A stretch of 19,331 nucleotides of DNA from RGIG4140 sp045638265 (GTDB lineage: Bacteria; Pseudomonadota; Alphaproteobacteria; CAAHEQ01; UBA3637), in the NCBI GenBank assembly GCA_045638265.1, contig JAZUBA010000022.1:1-19331 (forward strand), written 5' to 3'. The notes beneath the pieces are model-generated. The model did no database searches. It was not told the DNA's origin and was given only the letters and a program-made list of their open reading frames with translations. Shown here in pieces: positions 14,128 to 19,331 of this stretch. A program made the position numbers and the translations under genes. Every line of letters starts with the position of its first letter. The stretch's first letter is position 1.

Positions 14128-14679
14128 ATGCACCCTTGGCATCAAGTTGCACATTATTCAGAGTTTCCAAGCATTATTCCGGCCATTATTGAAGTTCCAA
14201 AAGGCTCTCAAATAAAATACGAACTGGACAAACGAAGCGGTTTACTTAAAGTTGATCGTATTTTATACAGTGCCGTTCATTATCCCGCTAATTATGGTTT
14301 CATACCGCAAACATACGGTGATGACAATGACCCTTTGGATATTTTGGTTCTTAGTCAATTTCCGGTTGCTCCACTTTGCATTATGAGAGCTCGTCCGATT
14401 GGCGTTATGAAAATGGTTGATGGCGGAGAATCTGACGATAAAATCATCGCTATCCATGAAGACGATCCGCTTTATAATTGTTATACACATATTGACCAAT
14501 TACCACCACACACTTTAAAAACATTACAACGTTTTTTTGAAGATTACAAAGTATTGGAACAAAAAGAAGTTCATATTGAAAAATTTTTAGGGCCGGATGA
14601 AGCTTTAAAATTAATTTATGAAGCACGTGAATATTACGAACAAAAGAAAACGGAGTTACCCGGATATGACTCATATTAA
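14128..14679 (+). CDS. ppa: Inorganic pyrophosphatase, family I
   Basis: Encodes 183 residues. The enzyme hydrolyses pyrophosphate to phosphate and so pulls biosynthetic reactions forward. The PPase signature DNDPLDI is present at 66-72. The metal-binding aspartates (66, 68, 71, 98 and 103) are spaced exactly as in the E. coli enzyme, with all positions offset by one. HYPANYGFIPQT and VPKGSQIKYELDK (substrate-binding residues) are also intact. The start at 14128 is preferred because AAAGGA lies 8 bases upstream and the protein begins HPWHQ as in other alphaproteobacterial members. In-frame codons further upstream are AT-rich and cover the promoter. It is the first gene of a compact operon: the HAD gene starts 14 bases before its stop. 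Pyrophosphate from KdsB, the last gene of the operon, is a natural substrate. Confidence 0.97.
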   Translation: MHPWHQVAHYSEFPSIIPAIIEVPKGSQIKYELDKRSGLLKVDRILYSAVHYPANYGFIPQTYGDDNDPLDILVLSQFPVAPLCIMRARPIGVMKMVDGGESDDKIIAIHEDDPLYNCYTHIDQLPPHTLKTLQRFFEDYKVLEQKEVHIEKFLGPDEALKLIYEAREYYEQKKTELPGYDSY

Positions 14680-15598
14680 AGCATCTAACCCGACACAAAT
14701 TTCTGATTTTAACAGCTTAAACAATCAATTTGATACATATTTTTTAGATATGTATGGTGTTTTGTGGGACGGAACACAATTTTACCCCAATGTTTTAAAC
14801 ACATTAACAACTTTAAAAAAAGCAAATAAAAAAGTATATATACTTTCTAATATGACAGCACTTAATGAAACATTTGTAGCCGGTAAAGAAAAAAACGGTT
14901 TATTAAAAGGTATTCATTATGACGATGTTATCACATCAGGAGATATTTGTTTTGCAGAAATTGAAAACGGTTTGTTTGAAAAAATTACAGGTAAAACGGA
15001 TTATCGTTATTTTGTGTTGGGCGGAGCCAATCCGGCATTATTTAAAAATGTAAATACACACGAAACAACAGATATTCATCAAGCTGATGTGATTTATTTC
15101 AGTACAGTTCAAACCGAAGCCATTGAAGACAACATCAATCATTTAATGCCGAATTTAAAAATAGCTCTTGCTCGTCAATTACCGGCTGTATGTGCCAATC
15201 CTGATTTAGTCTTTATGAAAAACGGTCGTTCTTTACCAACACAAGGTGCTGTTGGATTATGGTATGAACAACATGGTGGACAAGTAACCTATTTCGGAAA
15301 ACCACATAAATCAACTTTTGACTATGCTTTAAAAGTAACAAATTCAAAAGCCGAAAGAACATTAATGATCGGTGATATGATGGAAACAGATATTCAAGGA
15401 GGACATAATGCCGGCATTAAAACAATGCTTGTAACACAAACAGGCATTACAGGTCATTTATTGCATTCAGGAAAAACATTATCTGATATATTCAATAAAA
15501 CAAATCTACAACCACACTATATTAAATCTCGTTTCAGCGACGATTCGTTTGCCGTTAAGCTCAAATTAAAACAAATGGAAGGAAATACAAATGTTTGA
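14666..15598 (+). CDS. HAD superfamily class IIA protein (TIGR01459-like)
   Basis: Encodes 310 residues. The HAD fold with a class IIA cap is clear. Motif I is DMYGVLWDG (28-36, nucleophile Asp28), motif II the ILSNMT stretch at 59-64, motif III includes GKPHKSTF near 211, and motif IV is MIGDMMETDIQGGHNAG (234-250). In motif I the second acid of the usual DxD is Tyr30. In the alphaproteobacterial TIGR01459-type group I recall an aromatic residue there, so this may be a family trait. The substrate is unknown; relatives are NagD-like phosphatases. The start at 14666 overlaps the end of ppa by 14 bases, with GGAG 10 bases upstream, and its own stop overlaps the HIT gene start by 8 bases. Confidence 0.9.
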   Translation: MTHIKASNPTQISDFNSLNNQFDTYFLDMYGVLWDGTQFYPNVLNTLTTLKKANKKVYILSNMTALNETFVAGKEKNGLLKGIHYDDVITSGDICFAEIENGLFEKITGKTDYRYFVLGGANPALFKNVNTHETTDIHQADVIYFSTVQTEAIEDNINHLMPNLKIALARQLPAVCANPDLVFMKNGRSLPTQGAVGLWYEQHGGQVTYFGKPHKSTFDYALKVTNSKAERTLMIGDMMETDIQGGHNAGIKTMLVTQTGITGHLLHSGKTLSDIFNKTNLQPHYIKSRFSDDSFAVKLKLKQMEGNTNV

Positions 15599-15998
15599 AT
15601 TACATCCCTCTTTACAAAAAAAAGATTATATTTGTGATTTGCCGTTTTGTACGGTATTATTTGAAGATAACGCACTTTGTCCATGGATATTTCTTGTTCC
15701 ACGCAAACCAAACGTTCGTAACATGTTAGACCTAACAACAGAAGAACGATTAACACTGATGAAAGAAATTGAAATTGCCGAACAAATTATGACAAAGCTT
15801 TTCAATCCGACACAAACAAATGTAGCCATGATTGGCAACTTAACACCTCAATTACACGTTCATGTGATTTGTCGTTATGATACCGATCCTTATTGGCCAG
15901 GAACAGTTTGGAATCAACCGGCAAAAAAATATCCACACCATGTTAAAGAAGAAATTATGAATCGTATTAAAAAGGAGTTTGAAGTATGTCAAAAGTAG
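15591..15998 (+). CDS. HIT family protein (histidine triad hydrolase)
   Basis: Encodes 135 residues. HIT proteins hydrolyse or transfer nucleoside phosphates from nucleotide conjugates. The HIT motif appears as QLHVHVICR (87-95): His89 takes the place of the nucleophilic middle histidine and His91 the third, while the first histidine is Gln87. The following RYDTDPYWPGTVW is typical of alphaproteobacterial members. The N-terminal CDLPFCTVLFEDN and WIFLVPRK are also as expected. The start ATG lies inside the last codons of the HAD gene (8-base overlap), with GGAAGGAAA upstream, and its end overlaps kdsB by 13 bases. It is the third gene of the ppa operon. The substrate is unknown. Confidence 0.9.
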   Translation: MFELHPSLQKKDYICDLPFCTVLFEDNALCPWIFLVPRKPNVRNMLDLTTEERLTLMKEIEIAEQIMTKLFNPTQTNVAMIGNLTPQLHVHVICRYDTDPYWPGTVWNQPAKKYPHHVKEEIMNRIKKEFEVCQK

Positions 15999-16759
15999 CA
16001 GTTCTCATCCCAACTCGTTTAAAATCAACAAGATTACCGAATAAACCATTAGCCATCATTAACGGAAAAACATTAATTCAACACGTATACGAACACGCTG
16101 TTGCCGTTCATCCGGCAGAAGATGTCTATATTGCGGCAGGCGATCAGGAAATTGTAGATATAGCCAAAACGTTTGGTGCCAAATGCATTTTAACAGATCC
16201 ATCATTACCTTCTGGAACCGACCGAATCGCGGCAGCACTCAAAGAAATTGATCCGACAGGAACAAAATACGATATAGCCATCAGTTTTCAAGGCGACGGA
16301 ATTAATGTTGATCCCAAACTCAATTTAGAACTTGTTGATGTTATGGAAAAAACAGGTGCAGATATCGTAACGGTCGGGATGAAAATTACAGATGAAACAG
16401 AAATTCAAGACCCTTCTCACGTTAAAATCGCTATGGGATTAAGAGATGGCGAAAATTTTGGACGGGCATTATATTTTTCTCGTTCACCTGTTCCATTTAA
16501 CAGAGATAACATTCCTGATTATAATTTTGCTTATTGGCATATTGGTATTTATGTTTATCGTGCCAAAGCATTACAAGAAATTATTTCTTACCCCGTCGGT
16601 GTATTGGAAAACATTGAAAAATTAGAACAATTGCGTGCTTTAGAAAACGGCATGAGTATTTATGCGTTGGTTGTCCCATCTGTTAAATTAATTGAAGAGG
16701 CACCAGCAGATATTAATACTCCCGAAGAATTAGAAGAAGCACAAAAGTTTTTATTTTAA
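15986..16759 (+). CDS. kdsB: CMP-sugar synthetase, KdsB-like (CMP-KDO synthetase)
   Basis: Encodes 257 residues, the usual KdsB length. The enzyme joins CTP and KDO to make CMP-KDO for the inner core of lipopolysaccharide. The CTP-binding loop IPTRLKSTRLPNKPL (8-22), PSGTDRI (75-81), WHIGIYVYRAKALQ and ENIEKLEQLRALENG (208-222) all match. Two motif positions are unusual. The metal-site QGDEP reads QGDGI (102-106), and the VDTPEDL near the C-terminus reads INTPEEL (243-249), with Asn244 where KdsB usually has a metal-binding aspartate. Asp104 of QGD is kept. It could be a variant KdsB or a relative that activates another sugar acid. AAGGAG lies upstream; the start overlaps the HIT gene by 13 bases. 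Confidence 0.82.
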   Translation: MSKVAVLIPTRLKSTRLPNKPLAIINGKTLIQHVYEHAVAVHPAEDVYIAAGDQEIVDIAKTFGAKCILTDPSLPSGTDRIAAALKEIDPTGTKYDIAISFQGDGINVDPKLNLELVDVMEKTGADIVTVGMKITDETEIQDPSHVKIAMGLRDGENFGRALYFSRSPVPFNRDNIPDYNFAYWHIGIYVYRAKALQEIISYPVGVLENIEKLEQLRALENGMSIYALVVPSVKLIEEAPADINTPEELEEAQKFLF

Positions 16760-16774
16760 CACACAACTTTAAAA

Positions 16775-17023
16775 CTATAACGGATGACATTTGTTATCCG
16801 TTTTTTTATCTATCCGATGTATAATAGCAATACAAATACCCGTAAAATTTTGAATAGGTTGATTGACACCTAAAACATACGCATCTAATTCTTCTCCATC
16901 ACCTGAAATCATATTAGGAATATATCCATAATTAACAGGATATTCAAATCCATATTTTGGATGGGGTGAACCAAAAGGTCTATCCATTACAACACAAACG
17001 GTTTTGCCTAAATAATCTAACAT
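16775..17023 (-). pseudogene. 3'-truncated inorganic pyrophosphatase-like gene
   Basis: Encodes 82 residues. The protein matches the N-terminal two thirds of a PPase-fold family (PF00719 type), common in Firmicutes: LGKTVCVVMDRPFGSPHPKYG, YPVNYGYIPN, SGDGEELDAYVLGV and FTGICIAIIHR. The expected length is about 110-130 residues, and the C-terminal part (normally a KWVV strand and a helix with FQEQYF) is missing. The last ten residues (KKTDNKCHPL) are encoded by the terminator hairpin of the kdsB operon, so the frame was probably cut when its downstream DNA was lost or replaced. The metal-site aspartates in DGEELDAY are still present. The ATG at 17023 is preferred to TTG at 17029. The ribosome site is weak (AGAAG). 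A short functional protein cannot be ruled out. Confidence 0.7.
16779..16807 (+). terminator. Rho-independent terminator of the ppa-kdsB operon
   Basis: A 10-bp stem with one G-T pair (16779-16788 with 16793-16802, core AACGGAT/ATCCGTT) has an ATTT loop and is followed by seven T residues. It lies 20 bases after the kdsB stop. It also forms the 3' end of the truncated gene on the minus strand. Confidence 0.88.
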
Positions 17024-17084
17024 ATTCAATTTCTTCTCTCGCTTTTAAAAACCTCAATACTTATATCATACAAGGAGGATAAAT

Positions 17085-17633
17085 ATGAAAACAATTTATA
17101 TCAATGATAAAATGCAACATAATTATAGTTATCAACTCACAGAACCTATCGGTCAAAATTTTGCGGATGATTTTAGACCTGCTTTTACTCCGCCACAAAT
17201 GTTAGCACTCGGTGTTTTTGAAGGACATTACTTAAATGACTGTCAAAACGAATTTCCAAAAGAATGGTTTTTCAATGCCCACTTATGTCTTGAAAAACCA
17301 AATATTCAATTAAATTATTTTAAAATTAAATCTCGGCAATCACTCCAAGAATGGCAACGTAAAGGTTGGATATATGAACCAGATCCAAGAGGTTGGTTTC
17401 AATGGTATTGCAGATATTACATGGGTAGACGAATTCCCGAATTAGACAGATTGCAAATCAATCGTTGGAAAGCATTTAAACGGCACAAAATACAACTAGA
17501 TAAAAACTGTCATCTTCATCAATTAAATTGTCGGCGAAAACAAAGACAAGCTTTATTGCAATGGGCATATAATCCGTTTGATAACACATTTGAGACAGAA
17601 ATCAGCAAACTATTTGACTTTTTGAAAAAATAA
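17085..17633 (+). CDS. Conserved protein of unknown function
   Basis: Encodes 182 residues of a widely distributed family I recall only as conserved hypothetical, seen in diverse bacteria and also in eukaryotes. The strongest block is an aromatic- and arginine-rich core at about 95-130: RKGWIYEPDPRGWFQWYCRY, then GRR and RQIxRW-like QINRWKAFKRH. It is followed by a cysteine-containing NCRRKQRQALLQWAYNP at about 148-164. The upstream FxGHYLNDC-EFPKEWF (about 45-62) is another conserved feature. There is no signal peptide or membrane segment. The many Trp, Tyr and Arg residues suggest nucleic acid or nucleotide binding, but that is inference. A very good AAGGAGG lies 6 bases before the ATG. It is followed by ffh after 43 bases and may be cotranscribed in part. 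Confidence 0.85.
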   Translation: MKTIYINDKMQHNYSYQLTEPIGQNFADDFRPAFTPPQMLALGVFEGHYLNDCQNEFPKEWFFNAHLCLEKPNIQLNYFKIKSRQSLQEWQRKGWIYEPDPRGWFQWYCRYYMGRRIPELDRLQINRWKAFKRHKIQLDKNCHLHQLNCRRKQRQALLQWAYNPFDNTFETEISKLFDFLKK

Positions 17634-17642
17634 CCGTATAAG
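17614..17642 (+). promoter_or_regulatory. Promoter of ffh inside the upstream gene's end
   Basis: TTGACT (17614-17619) and TATAAG (17637-17642) are 17 bases apart, each 5 of 6 to consensus. It begins within the last codons of the conserved hypothetical gene. The predicted start is near 17649, about 28 bases before the ffh ATG. Confidence 0.6.
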
Positions 17643-17676
17643 TATAAAAAATTCAATCACTAGCAAAGGAATAAAT

Positions 17677-19101
17677 ATGTTTACAGGATTATCCGAAAGA
17701 TTAACAAGTATTTTTGATAAATTAACTCATCGGGGTATTTTAACGGAAAGCGCCGTTGATGAAACAATGCGGGAAATTAAAATTGCATTATTAGAAGCGG
17801 ATGTCGCTTTGCCGGTCGTTAAATCATTTATTGCCAAAGTAAAAGAAAAAGCCATTGGTGAACAGGTTGTAAAATCTATCTCACCGGCGCAAATGGTTGT
17901 GAAAATTGTACATGATGAAATGGTTGCTTTATTGGGTGAACCACAACCGTTAAAATTTATTCCTCGCAAACAAAATGTTGTTTTGATGGTTGGTTTGCAA
18001 GGATCTGGTAAAACAACATCATCTGCAAAATTGGCAAAACGCTTACAAAAAGACGGAAAAAAAGTGATGTTGGCCTCATTAGATACTTATCGTCCGGCAG
18101 CACAGGAACAATTAGCCGAACTTGGGCAACAACACAATTTATCCGTATTACCGATTATTGAAAATCAAAAACCATTACAAATTACCAAACGAGCTTTAGA
18201 AACGGCAAAATCCGAACAAGTTGACATTTTAATTTTAGATACAGCCGGTCGTTTACATATTGACGATACAATGATGGATGAAATCATTGCTATTCGTGAT
18301 TTAGCAAAACCTGTTGAAACGTTATTGGTTGTAGATGCACTTATCGGACAAGATGCCGTTAATATTGCCGAACAATTTCATCAAAAAATCGGTATCACAG
18401 GAACAGTTTTAACCCGTATTGACGGTGATTCTCGGGGTGGTGCCGCCTTATCTATGCGCTCCGTTACCGGTATGCCGGTTCAGTTTTTAGGTGTTGGCGA
18501 AAAAGCCGATGCATTAGAAGTTTTTGACGCAAAACGAATCGCTGACAGAATTTTAGGCATGGGCGATGTTGTCGGTCTTGTTGAAACGGCCATGGAAAAA
18601 ATCAATCAGGAAGAAGCTCAAAAAACAGCCGAACGAATGATGAGCGGAAAATTTGATTTAAATGATATGCTTTCACAAATGCAACAAATCAACAATATGG
18701 GCGACATCAAAGGGATTATGAAAATGATTCCCGGCTTATCAAAATTGCAAAGCAAAATTGACGAAGCTAATATTGACAATAAAGTTATTAAACGGCAAGA
18801 AGCTATTATTTTATCAATGACGCCTTACGAACGCAAGCATCCTGAAATTTTAAAAGCCTCTCGCAAACAACGAATCGCACAAGGCGCCGGTGTTCAAGTA
18901 AGTGATGTCAATCGTTTATTAAAACAATATGAACAAATGGCAACCGTTATGAAACAACTCAAAAAAATGAGTCCGTTTGGCATGATGAGTATGATGAAAA
19001 AAATGAATAAATTTATGGGTGGTCAAGGTATGCCTGATTTAGGTGGACTACCTATGAATGGAGGAAACCCGTTTGGTGGTGGATTTAATCCGTTTAAATA
19101 A
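17677..19101 (+). CDS. ffh: Signal recognition particle GTPase Ffh (SRP54)
   Basis: Encodes 474 residues. Ffh binds signal sequences and 4.5S RNA and delivers ribosomes to FtsY at the membrane. The N domain (about 1-90) with ALLEADV precedes the G domain: G1 GLQGSGKTTSSAKLA (106-120), DTYRPAAQEQL (136-146), G3 DTAGR (188-192), G4 TRID (246-249) and G5 GVGEK (272-276). G4 is normally TKxD; the Arg form, with DGDSRGGAALSM after it, is usual in Alphaproteobacteria as I recall. The methionine-rich M domain (about 320-445) carries SRKQRIAQGAGVQVSDVNRLL, the SRP RNA-binding helix, and MSPFGMMSMMKKM. The tail is Gly/Asn/Pro-rich. AAAGGA precedes the ATG. It is followed by a terminator, so it ends its transcription unit. 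Confidence 0.98.
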   Translation: MFTGLSERLTSIFDKLTHRGILTESAVDETMREIKIALLEADVALPVVKSFIAKVKEKAIGEQVVKSISPAQMVVKIVHDEMVALLGEPQPLKFIPRKQNVVLMVGLQGSGKTTSSAKLAKRLQKDGKKVMLASLDTYRPAAQEQLAELGQQHNLSVLPIIENQKPLQITKRALETAKSEQVDILILDTAGRLHIDDTMMDEIIAIRDLAKPVETLLVVDALIGQDAVNIAEQFHQKIGITGTVLTRIDGDSRGGAALSMRSVTGMPVQFLGVGEKADALEVFDAKRIADRILGMGDVVGLVETAMEKINQEEAQKTAERMMSGKFDLNDMLSQMQQINNMGDIKGIMKMIPGLSKLQSKIDEANIDNKVIKRQEAIILSMTPYERKHPEILKASRKQRIAQGAGVQVSDVNRLLKQYEQMATVMKQLKKMSPFGMMSMMKKMNKFMGGQGMPDLGGLPMNGGNPFGGGFNPFK

Positions 19102-19116
19102 GTTGTTTATTCTTAT

Positions 19117-19150
19117 AAAAAGACTTACCATTTAAGGTAAGTCTTTTTTT
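19117..19150 (+). terminator. Rho-independent terminator of ffh
   Basis: A 13-bp stem, 19117-19129 with 19136-19148 (core AGACTTACC/GGTAAGTCT), has the loop ATTTAA and a T-run. It lies 16 bases after the ffh stop. The A-run at its left base also gives a T-run on the minus strand, so it may serve the convergent partial gene too. Confidence 0.9.
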
Positions 19151-19166
19151 GTTATAACAACATTGT

Positions 19167-19331
19167 TTAAACTGGATTAATCGGATTTAGATAACAAACA
19201 CCGTTAAATGGATATTTGCCACATTGACGACATAATTCCTCAGATACACTGTCAAACCCGATTTCTTCTTCCGCATTCCAATCACATGGGATTTCTTCTC
19301 CGTCTGCTTTTAAATAATTTCTCCCTAATGG
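19167..19331 (-). CDS. Partial gene: C-terminal 54 residues, cysteine-rich
   Basis: An open minus-strand frame enters from the right edge and ends with TAA at 19167-19169. It has 54 residues, beginning PLGRNYLKADGEE and ending YLNPINPV. There is a CRQC pair (34-37 of the fragment), plus single cysteines at 16 and 46, which could form a small zinc site. No stop interrupts it, base use fits coding sequence, and it sits convergent to ffh behind a shared terminator. The N-terminus lies beyond the window and I do not recognise the family. Confidence 0.6.
   Translation of the reverse strand, partial: PLGRNYLKADGEEIPCDWNAEEEIGFDSVSEELCRQCGKYPFNGVCYLNPINPV

Noticed and set aside
16700..16775. Frameshifted remainder of the truncated pyrophosphatase-like gene
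   Set aside because: The DNA beyond the stop is the kdsB coding end and its terminator; no matching C-terminal sequence is visible there.

Overview
The window looks like a chromosomal segment of an AT-rich Gram-negative bacterium, most likely an uncultured, host-associated alphaproteobacterium. A KdsB-type CMP-sugar synthetase, a small outer-membrane beta-barrel and a lipoprotein point to a Gram-negative envelope. A CarD-type regulator, a HAD class IIA protein and a HIT protein of the kinds I associate with Alphaproteobacteria, and an Ffh with a TRID version of the G4 motif, point to that class. This placement is inference from protein character only. No rRNA, phage, transposase or CRISPR array is visible, so the region is mostly housekeeping with a few lineage-specific genes between.

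Left part (1-4800). An outer-membrane beta-barrel gene (minus) is divergent from a membrane PH-domain protein gene (plus). The latter converges, across a shared hairpin, on a minus-strand gene for a small secreted protein with four 14-residue repeats. Then, all on the minus strand, come a membrane-anchored family 2 glycosyltransferase, a 98-residue orphan with a palindrome over its promoter, a small cysteine-rich lipoprotein, and carD with its own promoter and terminator.

Middle (4800-11862). A CAT-anticodon tRNA with a clean promoter and terminator is followed by a TSCPD-domain protein and a 980-residue exported ankyrin-repeat protein (plus). These converge on dnaK-dnaJ (minus). A long imperfect hairpin lies between dnaK and dnaJ, and a possible heat-shock-type promoter lies upstream of dnaK.

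Right part (11863-19331). A minus-strand cluster lemA-htpX-dCMP deaminase is divergent from a plus-strand operon ppa-HAD-HIT-kdsB whose genes overlap by 8 to 14 bases, which suggests translational coupling. This operon ends at a strong terminator. A 3'-truncated second pyrophosphatase-fold gene on the minus strand runs into that terminator. A conserved protein of unknown function and ffh (SRP54) follow on the plus strand, with a good internal promoter for ffh. The right edge cuts a minus-strand gene whose last 54 codons are visible.

Themes: protein folding and membrane quality control (dnaK, dnaJ, htpX, ffh), envelope synthesis (kdsB, glycosyltransferase, beta-barrel, lipoprotein) and nucleotide/pyrophosphate metabolism (ppa, dCMP deaminase). 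I do not see an obvious new multi-gene system. The least explained items are the ankyrin protein with stretched repeats, the secreted repeat protein, the dnaK-dnaJ hairpin, the truncated pyrophosphatase relative and the KdsB with altered motif residues. No gene-free stretch exceeds 300 bases; bases 1-285 hold a terminator and one palindrome.
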